Made by a program: the position numbers and the translations under genes. Shown here piece by piece: positions 1 to 9,508 of a DNA stretch of 64,000 bases; the stretch's first letter is position 1, and the number at the start of each line of letters is the position of its first letter. The notes under the pieces were generated by a model that worked only from the letters and a program-made list of their open reading frames with translations, was not told the origin of the DNA and did no database searches. The stretch is taken from assembly GCA_014860355.1 (NCBI GenBank), contig JACZJV010000024.1, positions 1-64,000 on the forward strand, given 5' to 3'. This DNA comes from Burkholderiales bacterium (GTDB taxonomy: Bacteria > Pseudomonadota > Gammaproteobacteria > Burkholderiales > SG8-39).

Positions 1-260
<260 letters not shown>

Positions 261-275
261 TCAATTAGCTGCTCT

Positions 276-836
276 TCAAGCGTCCTTCGGCTTGGAAACC
301 GTTACCAGGGCCGGACGGATGACGCGCTCGTGCAGCAGGTAGCCTTTTTGCATCACGGCCACCACCTGATTGGGTTCGCCCGGGTGCTCCACCACGGTCA
401 TGGCCTGGTGCTTATGCGGGTCAAATCTCTCATTGACCGGATTGATTTCCTTGAGGCTGGCCTTGTCGAATACCGCATTGAGCTGCTTCAGCGTCAGTTC
501 CACGCCGCTCTTGAGGCTCTCCAGCGTACTATTCTCAATCGCCAGTGCGGCCTCCAGGCTGTCGCGCACCGGCAGCAGCGCCTCGGCCAGGTTTTCCACC
601 CCGTATTTGTGCGCGCTGGCGATGTCGGCCTGGGCGCGCTTGCGCAGGTTTTCGGTTTCGGCCTTGGCGCGCAGCCAGGATTCCAGATGCTCCTGGGCCT
701 TTTGCTCAGCCAGGCGCAGCTGCTCCTCCAGGCTGGGCGCAGCTTCTTCCTTTGCGCCAGCATCGGCATCGCTACCCGGCGCGCCTGCCAGCTTGTCTGC
801 AGCGGTTTGGGTATCGTCAGGTCCTTGATCTGCCAT
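276..836 (-). CDS. grpE: Nucleotide exchange factor GrpE
   Basis: GrpE releases ADP from DnaK in the cytoplasmic heat-shock chaperone cycle. The 186-residue protein has the usual layout: an acidic, low-complexity start ([10 protein letters not shown]), a long coiled-coil helix over about residues 35-100 ([16 protein letters not shown], then [18 protein letters not shown]), and a C-terminal beta domain with the family segment [15 protein letters not shown] and a hydrophobic tail ending in VTVSKPKDA. The ATG at 836 was chosen because GGAGGGAA precedes it at good spacing; an upstream in-frame ATG at 896 would lie inside the sigma-32 promoter. It is immediately upstream of dnaK on the same strand. 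Confidence 0.96.
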   Translation of the reverse strand: MADQGPDDTQTAADKLAGAPGSDADAGAKEEAAPSLEEQLRLAEQKAQEHLESWLRAKAETENLRKRAQADIASAHKYGVENLAEALLPVRDSLEAALAIENSTLESLKSGVELTLKQLNAVFDKASLKEINPVNERFDPHKHQAMTVVEHPGEPNQVVAVMQKGYLLHERVIRPALVTVSKPKDA

Positions 837-869
837 TACTTCCCTCCAGTCATCCAATAACCTTTGGGC

Positions 870-897
870 AGATGGGGGCAAAACCAGGCATTTCAAG
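870..897 (-). promoter_or_regulatory. Sigma-32 heat-shock promoter of grpE-dnaK
   Basis: On the minus strand the sequence reads CTTGAAA (bases 897-891), a 13-base spacer, then CCCCATCT (877-870). This matches the RpoH consensus CTTGAAA-N13-15-CCCCATnT almost perfectly. Transcription would start near base 863, giving a leader of about 27 bases before the grpE ATG at 836. I see no CIRCE operator nearby, so HrcA encoded upstream probably does not act here. Confidence 0.85.
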
Positions 898-956
898 TGC
901 GGCAGGCGGCAGGTGCGCGCCCGCGCCGGACCGCCGCCCTTGCGGGCAAGCGCTTG

Positions 957-987
957 GAGGCCATTTCAGAACTACCGAAATCGCCTC
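957..987. terminator. Imperfect hairpin downstream of hemH
   Basis: GAGGC-c-ATTTC (957-967) pairs with GAAAT-c-GCCTC (977-987) around a 9-base loop, with one C/C mismatch. There is no run of T on either strand, so termination is uncertain. It lies between hemH and the grpE promoter. Its 5-prime arm resembles the hairpin after rplT at 26277-26311 (both begin GAGGCC-r-TTTCAGAA). Confidence 0.4.
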
Positions 988-993
988 TGACGC

Positions 994-1040
994 ATCGGAG
1001 CATGAGGGGAGAGATTCCCTCATATCGAAACGAGCCCTAG
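994..1040 (-). repeat. Dispersed short repeat, copy A
   Basis: This stretch of about 47 bases contains the perfect inverted repeat ATGAGGG (1002-1008) / CCCTCAT (1017-1023). It aligns at roughly 80 percent identity by eye to 62369-62417, including the shared cores GAGCATGAG and ATTCCCTCAT. It sits directly after the hemH stop. It is non-coding, and I do not recognise the family. Confidence 0.55.
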
Positions 1041-1049
1041 CCGCAGAGC

Positions 1050-2141
1050 TTAGGCCGGCGCCCCCAGGGTCAGGGCGCGCGCGCGCGATCGCCCGAGCTC
1101 GTCCGCGTCCGCGACGGGCGCACCCCAGTCGCGGGCATGTTCTAGGGCGATTTGCGCCAGCGCACGGATCCAGGCATCGCTTTCGTTGAGGCAAGGGATG
1201 GCGTGGAATTCCTTGCCGCCTGCCTGGATGAACTCGGCCCTTCCTTCCATGCCGATTTCTTCCAGCGTTTCCAGGCAGTCGGCGACGAAGCCCGGGCAGA
1301 TCACGTCGACGCGGCGCAAGCCCTGCTTGCCCCATTGCGCCAGCGTCGCCGCAGTATAGGGCTGGAGCCACTCGGCGCGGCCGAAGCGCGACTGGAAGCT
1401 CAGCTGGTATTGCTCCGGCGCCAGCTTCAGCGCTTCGGCCAGCAGGCGCGCGGTCTTCTGGCACTCGCAATGGTACGGGTCGCCGCGCTCCAGGGTATAG
1501 CGCGGCAGTCCGTGAAAGCTCATCAGCAGCCGGTCCGGCTTGCCGTGCTGCGCCCAGTACCTGCGCGCCCCCTCGGCCAGCGCCGCGATGTAGGCGGTGT
1601 GATCGTGGAAGTGCTTGACCATGCGCAATTCCGGAATATTGCGCGTGCGCCGGAGGTAATCGGACACCGCGTCGAGCGCGGTCGCCGTAGTGCTGGCGGC
1701 GTACTGGGGATATAGGGGCAGGAGCAGAATGCGCTCGCAGTGCTGTTGTTTCAATCGGGCGAGCGCCGAGGCTATCGAGGGCTTGCCGTAGCGCATGGCG
1801 TAGTCCACGACCAGCATGGGGTGGCCCTGGGCGCCCAAATAGCCGCGCAGCAGCCTGGCCTGGCGTTCGGTATGCACTCTGAGGGGCGATCCGTCCTGAT
1901 CCCAAATCTGCGCGTATTTGGCCGCCGATTTGGCCGGACGCACGTTGAGAATGACGCCATTGAGGATCAGCCACCACAGCAGGCGCGGAATCTCGACCAC
2001 CCTGGGATCGGAGAGAAACTCCTTCAGGTAGCTGCGCACGGCGGCGCGCGTCGGCGCCTCCGGGGTTCCCAGGTTGACGAGCAGGATCGCGGTGCGCGCC
2101 GGCGTGCCGTGCGCATGGGCGGGTTCGGCCAGAAAGGGCAT
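1050..2141 (-). CDS. hemH: Ferrochelatase
   Basis: HemH inserts ferrous iron into protoporphyrin IX, the last step of heme synthesis. The 363-residue product has the family N-terminus [15 protein letters not shown], the segment [16 protein letters not shown], and the active-site region [23 protein letters not shown] with the conserved catalytic His in SFHGLP. The later [14 protein letters not shown] and [17 protein letters not shown] are also characteristic. The start at 2141 ([10 protein letters not shown]) gives the usual length; longer in-frame starts would run into hrcA, which ends at 2162. It lies 20 bases after hrcA on the same strand, so the two are probably co-transcribed. Placement between hrcA and grpE is a common betaproteobacterial order. 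Confidence 0.95.
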   Translation of the reverse strand: MPFLAEPAHAHGTPARTAILLVNLGTPEAPTRAAVRSYLKEFLSDPRVVEIPRLLWWLILNGVILNVRPAKSAAKYAQIWDQDGSPLRVHTERQARLLRGYLGAQGHPMLVVDYAMRYGKPSIASALARLKQQHCERILLLPLYPQYAASTTATALDAVSDYLRRTRNIPELRMVKHFHDHTAYIAALAEGARRYWAQHGKPDRLLMSFHGLPRYTLERGDPYHCECQKTARLLAEALKLAPEQYQLSFQSRFGRAEWLQPYTAATLAQWGKQGLRRVDVICPGFVADCLETLEEIGMEGRAEFIQAGGKEFHAIPCLNESDAWIRALAQIALEHARDWGAPVADADELGRSRARALTLGAPA

Positions 2142-2161
2142 GGACTGTGACGGCAGGCCGG

Positions 2162-3181
2162 TCAGTTGCTGGAGAGCGCGCTGGAGAGCAGCTTCGCCGT
2201 AATATCGACGATGGGAATCACTCGTTCGTAGGCCATCCGCGTCGGGCCGATCACGCCTACGGTGCCGACCACCCGACCGTCCACGGTATAGGGGGCGGTG
2301 ACTACGCTGCACTCGTCGAGCACCGATGCGCCGGATTCCCCGCCGATGAAAATCTGCACCCCCTCCGCGCGTGAGCTCATGTCGAGGATTTGTACGAACA
2401 AGGTCTTCTTGTCAAACAGGTCGAACAGTTCGCGCAGCCGCGACATATTGGAGGCAAGATCGGCTGAATCGAGCAGGTTCTTCTCGCCCGAAATGACGTA
2501 ATTCTCGGTGTCGTCGTTCAGCGCCTGGTTTCCAGCCTCCAGTGCCGCAGTCATGAGCGAGGTCATGTCGTGGTGCAGTTGCCTCAATTCGTCCTGCACC
2601 CGCCGCCGGATTGCGTCGAAGGTGAACCCGGCATAGTTCTGATTGAGAAAATTCGCCGCCATCGTGAGCTGTGCAGGCGTATAGGTTCTGTCCGTAAACA
2701 GGATGCGGTTCTGCACGTCCCCGTCCGGAGTGACAATGATCAGCAGAATGCGTTTTTCCGACAGCGCGAGAAATTCGATGTGGCGGAAGGCGGCGCTCTT
2801 GCGCCTGGGTGAGGCCACGACGCCGGCGAAATGGGACAACTGGGACAGCAGGTGCGAAGCGGAACTGATCAGGCGCTGCGGATTGTCGGGATTCAGGTTG
2901 CCTTCGATCTCCCTCAGTTCAACCTGTTCCAGCGGCTTGATGGTGAGCAGAGTGTCGACAAAAATGCGATAGCCGCGCGGCGTGGGAACGCGTCCGGCCG
3001 AGGTATGGGGGCTGGAGATAAATCCCATTTCCTCCAGATCCGACATGATGTTGCGGATCGTCGCGGGAGACAGGTCCAGCCCGGAATAGCGCGACAGCGC
3101 ACGCGAGCCGACCGGCTGGCCTTCGGCAATATAGCGCTCTACCAGGGTCTTGAGCAGGATTTGGGCGCGTCGGTCAAGCAT
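2162..3181 (-). CDS. hrcA: Heat-inducible transcription repressor HrcA
   Basis: HrcA represses chaperonin operons by binding CIRCE inverted repeats and is kept active by GroEL. The 339-residue protein begins with a winged-helix DNA-binding domain (residues 1-75: [20 protein letters not shown], then [18 protein letters not shown] and [18 protein letters not shown]) and continues into the GAF-like dimerisation domain, ending [19 protein letters not shown]. It is the first gene of a minus-strand hrcA-hemH pair, divergent from nadK with about 73 bases between the starts. No CIRCE element is visible in this window, so its targets (typically groESL) must lie elsewhere. Confidence 0.96.
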   Translation of the reverse strand: MLDRRAQILLKTLVERYIAEGQPVGSRALSRYSGLDLSPATIRNIMSDLEEMGFISSPHTSAGRVPTPRGYRIFVDTLLTIKPLEQVELREIEGNLNPDNPQRLISSASHLLSQLSHFAGVVASPRRKSAAFRHIEFLALSEKRILLIIVTPDGDVQNRILFTDRTYTPAQLTMAANFLNQNYAGFTFDAIRRRVQDELRQLHHDMTSLMTAALEAGNQALNDDTENYVISGEKNLLDSADLASNMSRLRELFDLFDKKTLFVQILDMSSRAEGVQIFIGGESGASVLDECSVVTAPYTVDGRVVGTVGVIGPTRMAYERVIPIVDITAKLLSSALSSN

Positions 3182-3254
3182 GTCCGTATTCTAACCAATT
3201 TTTGCGCGTCTCCATCAACACGAAGTGGGGGCGATGTGGTCTAATTTCAACGTG

Positions 3255-4127
3255 ATGCAACCCGCGTTCAAAACAGTCGCGTTGATCGGCCGCTATAACA
3301 CTGCCGAAATCGCCGAGTCATTGCTCGGTTTGGCCGAGTTGCTGCAGCAGCGCGGCTGCGCCGTGCTGATAGAGAAGGAAACCGCTGACAATATCGGCAT
3401 GAACGGTTTCACCACCGCGGACTACGCGCTCATCGGCGAGCAGGCCGATCTTGCCGTGGTGCTCGGCGGCGACGGCAGCGTGCTTTCCGCCGCGCGCAAT
3501 CTGGCCGTCTTTGGCGTGCCCCTGATCGGCGTCAACCAGGGACGCCTGGGGTTCATGACCGACATCGCGTTCTCTAAGATGCGGGAAACGATCCTGCTGC
3601 TGCTCTCCGGCCAGTACACCATAGGCGAGCGCACCATGCTTGAGGCGCGCGTGCTGCGCGGAGAAAACGAGATATTCAGCACCCAGGCGCTCAACGATAT
3701 CGTGGTCAACAAGGGCGCGACCGGCCGCATGATCGAATTTCTGGTGCACATCGACGGCCAGTTCGTCTACGATCTGCGCGCCGACGGCATCATCCTCGCC
3801 ACCCCCACCGGCTCGACGGCATACGCGCTTTCGTCCAACGGGCCGATCCTGCAGCCCAATGTGCCCGGTATCGCCCTGGTCCCGGTATGCCCGCATACGC
3901 TGTCCAACCGGCCGATCACGGTGAGCGACCGCAATGTGATCGAGATTACCATCAAGCAGCGCTCGACCGGCGCAAGTCTGCATTTCGACGGCCAGCCGCA
4001 TTCGGAGCTGGCGGCCGACGACAGGGTCGTCGTGCGCCGCGCGGCGCATTCCATCCTCTTTGTGCATCCGCCCGGCTACAGCTACTACGCCATGCTGCGC
4101 GAGAAGCTGCACTGGAGCGAAATGTAG
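3255..4127 (+). CDS. nadK: NAD kinase
   Basis: NadK phosphorylates NAD to NADP in the cytoplasm. The 290-residue protein has the diagnostic GGDG motif in VVLGGDGSVLSAAR, the NQGRLGFMTDI segment, and the second conserved region DGIILATPTGSTAYALSSNGP. The start at 3255 (MQPAFKTVALIGRY) matches typical betaproteobacterial NadK N-termini; a GTG at 3225 and an ATG at 3234 are in frame upstream but would add an atypical extension. It is divergent from hrcA, and recN begins two bases after its stop, so nadK and recN form an operon. Confidence 0.94.
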   Translation: MQPAFKTVALIGRYNTAEIAESLLGLAELLQQRGCAVLIEKETADNIGMNGFTTADYALIGEQADLAVVLGGDGSVLSAARNLAVFGVPLIGVNQGRLGFMTDIAFSKMRETILLLLSGQYTIGERTMLEARVLRGENEIFSTQALNDIVVNKGATGRMIEFLVHIDGQFVYDLRADGIILATPTGSTAYALSSNGPILQPNVPGIALVPVCPHTLSNRPITVSDRNVIEITIKQRSTGASLHFDGQPHSELAADDRVVVRRAAHSILFVHPPGYSYYAMLREKLHWSEM

Positions 4128-4129
4128 GC

Positions 4130-5791
4130 ATGCTGCGGACGCTGAGTATCCGCGATTTCGTCATCGTCGATTCGCTCGAACTGGATTTCCACACCGGCTT
4201 CACCGTGCTTACCGGCGAAACCGGCGCCGGCAAGTCCATCCTGATCGACGCGCTGGCGCTGACACTGGGAGAGCGCGGCGACGGGGCCGTGGTGCGCTCC
4301 GGTTGCGAGCGCGCCGACATCAGCGCCGAATTCGACATTCAGACGCTGCCAGGGGTTGCACTGTGGCTGCGCACAGCCGAACTCGAAGGCGACCCGGGTT
4401 CCATTCTGCTGCGGCGGGTAGTCGACAAGAGCGGGCGCTCGCGCGCCTTCATCAACGGCCGGCCGGCGACGCTCAGCCAGTTGCGTGACGCGGGCGAATG
4501 GCTGGTGGATATCCATGGGCAGCACGCGCACCAATCCCTGCTCAAAGCCGAGGCGCAGCGTACGCTGCTCGATGCGCACGCCGGCCTCGCGCCGCTCGCC
4601 GCCGAAGTCGCGGCGGCATACCGGTACTGGCAGAAGCTGGCGCAGGCGCGCGCCGAATACGAAACGCACGCGGCGCAGCGCAACGCCGAGCGCGAGCAGT
4701 TGCAGTGGCAGGCGCAGGAACTGGCGCAACTCGCGTTGCAGCCGGCCGAATGGGAAGAGGTGCAGGCCGAGCACAGCCGCCTCGCGCATGCGGCGGGCCT
4801 GATCGAGGGCGTGCAGGCCGTGCTGGACGTTTTGTCCGATGCCGACGCCTCCTGCCTGCCGCTGCTCTCGGGCACGGGCGCGCGACTCGAGGGCCTGCTG
4901 GGCTACGATGCGCGCCTGCGAGAGGCGCTGGAACTGATCCGTTCGGGGGAGGCGCAGGTGCAGGAGGCGGTATATGGCCTGCGTCACTACGCCGACCGGT
5001 TGGAGCTGGATCCGCAGCGGCTGGCGGCAGTAGAGGCGCGCATGGAGGCGATTCACGGAAGCGCACGCAGGTTTCGCATCGCGCCGCAGGATCTGCCGCA
5101 ACACCTGCAGCAACTGCAGGCGCGTCTGGCCGAGCTCGAAATCGCCTCTGATCTGGAGGCTTTGATCAAGCAGGAGCAGCAGGCGCGCACGGCTTATTTC
5201 GATCTGGCGGCCAAGCTCGGCGCGGGCAGGAAGAAGGCCGGGGCGAAGCTCGGCAAGGAGATTACCCAGGCGATGCAGGCGCTCGCCATGGCCGGAGGCA
5301 GATTCGAAGTGCGATTCAACCCGTACCCGCCGGAAGGCAGCGCGCACGGTGCGGAGCAGGTCGAGTTCCTGGTCGCGGCCAATCCCGGCGTGGAGGTGCG
5401 CTCGCTGGCCAAGGTGGCCTCGGGCGGCGAACTGTCGCGCATCAGCCTCGCCATCCAGGTGATTACGGGTAAGGCTGCGCTGGTGCCGACCTTGATTTTT
5501 GACGAGGTGGATGCCGGCATCGGTGGCGGCGTGGCCGAGATCGTCGGCCGGCAGCTGAAGATCTTGGGTCGCGAGCGTCAGGTGCTGTGCGTGACACACC
5601 TGCCCCAGGTGGCAGCGCAGGCGGACCAGCAATGGTCCGTGAGCAAGTCCGGCAGCGAACGCAAAGTCGCAACCATGGTCTCGGTTCTGGACAAGAAGGG
5701 ACGCATCGAAGAGGTGGCGCGCATGCTCGGGGGAACCGAGATTACCGCCACCACTCGCAAACATGCTGCGGAAATGCTGAGTCTGCGTTAA
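4130..5791 (+). CDS. recN: DNA repair protein RecN
   Basis: RecN is an SMC-like ATPase that acts on DNA ends in double-strand-break repair. The 553-residue protein has Walker A GETGAGKS at residues 29-36, a long alpha-helical coiled-coil middle (roughly 160-350, rich in Gln, Ala and Glu), the ABC signature segment LAKVASGGELSRISLAIQV, and Walker B LIFDEVDAGIGGG followed by VLCVTHLPQVAAQADQQWSV. Length fits the family (about 550). The ATG at 4130 follows nadK by two bases, and the FVIVDSLELDF start is typical. No LexA box was recognised in front of the operon. Confidence 0.97.
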   Translation: MLRTLSIRDFVIVDSLELDFHTGFTVLTGETGAGKSILIDALALTLGERGDGAVVRSGCERADISAEFDIQTLPGVALWLRTAELEGDPGSILLRRVVDKSGRSRAFINGRPATLSQLRDAGEWLVDIHGQHAHQSLLKAEAQRTLLDAHAGLAPLAAEVAAAYRYWQKLAQARAEYETHAAQRNAEREQLQWQAQELAQLALQPAEWEEVQAEHSRLAHAAGLIEGVQAVLDVLSDADASCLPLLSGTGARLEGLLGYDARLREALELIRSGEAQVQEAVYGLRHYADRLELDPQRLAAVEARMEAIHGSARRFRIAPQDLPQHLQQLQARLAELEIASDLEALIKQEQQARTAYFDLAAKLGAGRKKAGAKLGKEITQAMQALAMAGGRFEVRFNPYPPEGSAHGAEQVEFLVAANPGVEVRSLAKVASGGELSRISLAIQVITGKAALVPTLIFDEVDAGIGGGVAEIVGRQLKILGRERQVLCVTHLPQVAAQADQQWSVSKSGSERKVATMVSVLDKKGRIEEVARMLGGTEITATTRKHAAEMLSLR

Positions 5792-5830
5792 GCTTGCCAA
5801 TAGCAGGCAAATTCCAATACTGGGGGGGTT

Positions 5831-6208
5831 ATGCGAGAGTTCAATTCGTTCGGAACTACGTCCGGTTCGGCGCGGATAATTTCGATGGTGGTGCTGGTGG
5901 TGATACTCGTGTGCGCCTATGTCGCGTTGGATTTCTATACCGGCGGACAGCAAAGCGCGAGCATGGTGGAGGGGCGCGGCGGCGCCATCATCGGTGCGCT
6001 GTCACGCCACAGGCGCGAAACCGGCAGCTTGCCTGATGCGCTCGAAAAGCTCGTGCCCAAATACCTTGCTGCGGTGGCGAAGTGTCCCAACGGCCAGCCC
6101 TACGGGTACAAGCCGGCGGGGGCGGAATATACGCTCACCTGCCAGGATGTGTTGTTCAAATCCAAGCCTTATCAGTACGATTCGAAATCACGGGTTTGGG
6201 CGGGATAG
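5831..6208 (+). CDS. Small membrane-anchored protein with pseudopilin-like tail
   Basis: This 125-residue protein has a hydrophobic segment at about residues 17-36 (ARIISMVVLVVILVCAYVAL), then a soluble part. The tail, with GGAIIGALSRHRRETGSLPDAL, LVPKYLAAVAKCPNGQPYGYKP and Tyr-rich ends, resembles the periplasmic region of type II secretion pseudopilins (GspG-like), where a P-x-G-x-x-Y-x-Y pattern is common. It lacks the classical pilin prepilin-peptidase site, so pilin function is not supported. Two cysteines may pair. A G-rich stretch lies just before the ATG. It follows recN by 39 bases and precedes a tRNA. Function is unknown. Confidence 0.75.
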   Translation: MREFNSFGTTSGSARIISMVVLVVILVCAYVALDFYTGGQQSASMVEGRGGAIIGALSRHRRETGSLPDALEKLVPKYLAAVAKCPNGQPYGYKPAGAEYTLTCQDVLFKSKPYQYDSKSRVWAG

Positions 6209-6237
6209 CCGGTCCGTGCCCCCCGGGCGCGCGCAGT

Positions 6238-6266
6238 TTGTGCGGCCCGCTTCCTTGGGATAGAAT
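6238..6266 (+). promoter_or_regulatory. Sigma-70-type promoter of tRNA-Val
   Basis: TTGTGC (6238-6243), a 17-base spacer and TAGAAT (6261-6266) lie 17 bases before the mature tRNA start, the expected distance for a tRNA promoter. Confidence 0.6.
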
Positions 6267-6282
6267 GCGGCTGCATTTAGTT

Positions 6283-6359
6283 AGGCGCGTAGCTCAGCTG
6301 GTTAGAGCATCACCTTGACATGGTGGGGGTCGTTGGTTCGAGTCCAATCGCGCCTACCA
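6283..6359 (+). tRNA. tRNA-Val (anticodon GAC)
   Basis: This is a 77-base cloverleaf with acceptor arm AGGCGCG/CGCGCCT and an encoded CCA end. The D arm is GCTCAGCTGGTTAGAGC, the anticodon loop TTGACAT has anticodon GAC, and the T arm contains GGTTCGAGTCC. It reads GUC/GUU valine codons. Confidence 0.95.
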
Positions 6360-6376
6360 AAAAATTTTTTGGTAGG
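6353..6376. terminator. 24-base perfect palindrome overlapping the tRNA-Val 3-prime end
   Basis: CCTACCAAAAAA (6353-6364) is followed directly by its exact reverse complement (6365-6376). The first seven bases belong to the tRNA acceptor/CCA end. With an A6/T6 centre it could act as a bidirectional terminator or a processing signal, but a hairpin with no loop is atypical for a Rho-independent terminator. Confidence 0.45.
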
Positions 6377-6502
6377 TCACCCGGCGGTGGGTCCGTAGAG
6401 GCCCAGAAGAAATTGTGCGCGCGCGAGGCTGCGGCGTGCTCACTTGATCTGGCGCAAAATCGATATTCCGCCCTGTGGCAACGTACGGCATCGTTCATCT
6501 GA

Positions 6503-7507
<1,005 letters not shown>

Positions 7508-7547
7508 GTGCGGCGCTAGTACCGCCGATGGCGTAGGAGGAGACGTC

Positions 7548-8102
7548 ATGAGTTTCGGCAGGGTGGTCGACCGGACGGAGGAGGGGCTTATCGCCTTCCT
7601 CCTCACGGTCATGACGCTGATCAGCTTCACGCAGGTCGTGGCGCGCTATGTGTTCAACTTCAGCTTCGTCTGGGCGCTGGAGCTGGTAACTTACCTTTTC
7701 GCCTTTCTGATTTTTCTTGGCATGTCTTATGGCGTGCGCGTCGGCGGACACATCGGCGTCGACGCACTGGTCAAGAGCTTGCCGCCGGCAAGGGCCCGAG
7801 TGGTCGGCATGGTAGCCACACTGCTGTGCATGCTCTACGCGGGGATTGTGTTCTACGGTGGCTGGATCTACGTCGCCAAGATGTATCAGATCGGCATCAT
7901 GGCGCAGGATATCCCGATCCCGCAGTGGGTTCCGCGGCTGGTCCTTCCGTTTGGTTTCGGTTTCTTGTTCTTCCGTTTTGGGCAGGTATTCTATCAACTG
8001 CTGACGGGCAAGGAAGCCCACCTGCTGGGCGACGAGGTGGAGGAGGCGCTCAAGCTTCGCAGCGACGGTGATGATGAGCGGGCTCAGGAGGTGCGCAAAT
8101 GA
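7548..8102 (+). CDS. dctQ: TRAP transporter small membrane subunit DctQ
   Basis: This 184-residue protein has four predicted membrane helices (about residues 13-35, 45-68, 88-110 and 130-150) and the DctQ-like motifs GLIAFLLTVMTLISFTQV and FAFLIFLGMSYGVRVGGHIG. It joins the receptor to the large channel subunit in the inner membrane. It lies 40 bases after dctP, with GGAGGAG before the ATG, and overlaps dctM by four bases, which indicates translational coupling. Confidence 0.94.
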   Translation: MSFGRVVDRTEEGLIAFLLTVMTLISFTQVVARYVFNFSFVWALELVTYLFAFLIFLGMSYGVRVGGHIGVDALVKSLPPARARVVGMVATLLCMLYAGIVFYGGWIYVAKMYQIGIMAQDIPIPQWVPRLVLPFGFGFLFFRFGQVFYQLLTGKEAHLLGDEVEEALKLRSDGDDERAQEVRK

Positions 8103-9376
8103 CCACCGCGGCGCTGTTTGCAATGCTGTTCTTCTTCATGCTGCTGGGCATGCCCGTGGCGGTCGCGCTGGGCCTGTCGTCACTATTGACCATCCTTGCG
8201 TTCGGCCATGATTCACTCGCCTCCCTGTCGCTGAAACTGTTCGAGACTTCGGAACATTTCACTCTGCTGGCAATTCCGTATTTCATCCTGTCCGGCGCGT
8301 TCATGACCACCGGCGGCGTGGCCAAACGCATGATCCGTTTCGCCATTGCCTGCGTCGGGCACCTGCGCGGAGGCCTGGCGATTGCGTCGGTTCTGGCGTG
8401 CATGCTGTTCGCCGCGGTGTCAGGTTCCTCGCCAGCGACCGTGGTCGCGGTCGGTTCGATTGTGATCGCAGGTATGGTACGCGCGGGCTACCCGATGCAC
8501 TTTGCCGCAGGCGTGGTGTGCAATGCCGGCACCCTGGGAATCCTGATACCGCCGTCGATCGTGATGGTCGTGTACGGCGCGGCCACTGAAACCTCGGTGG
8601 GCAAGCTATTCATGGCCGGTGTGATTCCCGGGATCGTGCTTGGTCTGATGTTGATGATCGCGATTTGGGTGCTCGCGCGGATCAAGAACCTGCCGCGCCA
8701 GCCGCGCGCCTCGCTGACAGAAATGTTGACAGCGGCGCGCGACTCGATCTGGGGTCTGCTGCTGCTGGTCATTATTCTTGGCGGCATTTACGGCGGCATC
8801 TTCACCCCGACCGAGGCTGCTGCGGTTGCCGCGGTATATGCATTCTTCATTGCCGTATTCGTCTACAAGGATATCGGTTTCAGCAAGGTGCCCAGTGTGC
8901 TGGTGGATGCGTCCAAGGTAACGGTAATGCTGATGTTCATAATCGCCAACGCACTGCTGTTCGCGCACGTGCTCACCACCGAACGCATTCCGCAGGTGAT
9001 CGCCGAGCAGATCGTCGCCTGGGGCATGCCTTCGTGGGGTTTCCTCATCGTCGTGAACCTCCTTTTGCTCGCCGCGGGGGCGTTCATGGAGCCGACTGGA
9101 ATCATCCTGATCCTGGCCCCAATTCTGTTTCCGATCGCCACGCAACTCGGTATCGACCCGGTGCATCTGGGGATCATCATGGTGGTGAATCTGGAGATTG
9201 GCATGGTGACACCGCCGATAGGCCTCAATCTCTTCGTCACGGCAGGAATTACCCGAATGTCGATCGGCGAGGTCGTGCGCGCTGCCGTGCCGTGGTTGTC
9301 GGTGCTGCTGGTGTTCCTCGTAATCGTGACCTACGTGCCGATCATCTCGCTTTGGCTGCCGACGCTGCTGTTTTAA
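8099..9376 (+). CDS. dctM: TRAP transporter large permease DctM
   Basis: DctM is the sodium-coupled channel subunit of the TRAP transporter. The 425-residue, strongly hydrophobic protein has about 12 membrane segments and characteristic stretches such as SGSSPATVVAVGSIV, NAGTLGILIPPSIVMVVYG, GGIYGGIFTPTEAAAVAA and NLEIGMVTPPIGLNLFV. It starts inside the dctQ stop (ATGA). It ends 132 bases before the convergent DHOD-like gene; that gap holds no gene and no clear hairpin. Confidence 0.96.
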   Translation: MTTAALFAMLFFFMLLGMPVAVALGLSSLLTILAFGHDSLASLSLKLFETSEHFTLLAIPYFILSGAFMTTGGVAKRMIRFAIACVGHLRGGLAIASVLACMLFAAVSGSSPATVVAVGSIVIAGMVRAGYPMHFAAGVVCNAGTLGILIPPSIVMVVYGAATETSVGKLFMAGVIPGIVLGLMLMIAIWVLARIKNLPRQPRASLTEMLTAARDSIWGLLLLVIILGGIYGGIFTPTEAAAVAAVYAFFIAVFVYKDIGFSKVPSVLVDASKVTVMLMFIIANALLFAHVLTTERIPQVIAEQIVAWGMPSWGFLIVVNLLLLAAGAFMEPTGIILILAPILFPIATQLGIDPVHLGIIMVVNLEIGMVTPPIGLNLFVTAGITRMSIGEVVRAAVPWLSVLLVFLVIVTYVPIISLWLPTLLF

Positions 9377-9508
9377 GCGAACGCGCTGTGGCGTGCCTGC
9401 GCCGCAGCGCGGTCAGCCCCATGTATCTGCCAATTCTCCACGACGCTGCGCCGGTGTTTCCGCCCGCTGCCCATAGGCAATGACGCAGTCTGCGCGGCGC
9501 CTCGCTGC

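Noticed and set aside
837-1049. CIRCE operator for HrcA near grpE
   Set aside because: No TTAGCACTC-N9-GAGTGCTAA-like repeat was found; the sigma-32 promoter explains the control region.
4085-5953. 622-codon frame antisense to recN, and similar long frames antisense to nifJ (11185-13047) and pheT (27396-29441)
   Set aside because: No recognisable domains; real genes on the other strand explain these regions fully.
6283-6376. tRNA-Val as integration site of a mobile element
   Set aside because: No integrase and no second direct copy of the tRNA end is seen; only an inverted copy in the adjacent palindrome.
6444-6457. FNR-like sequence TTGAT-CTGG-CGCAA upstream of dctP
   Set aside because: Only one half matches the consensus; too weak to claim.
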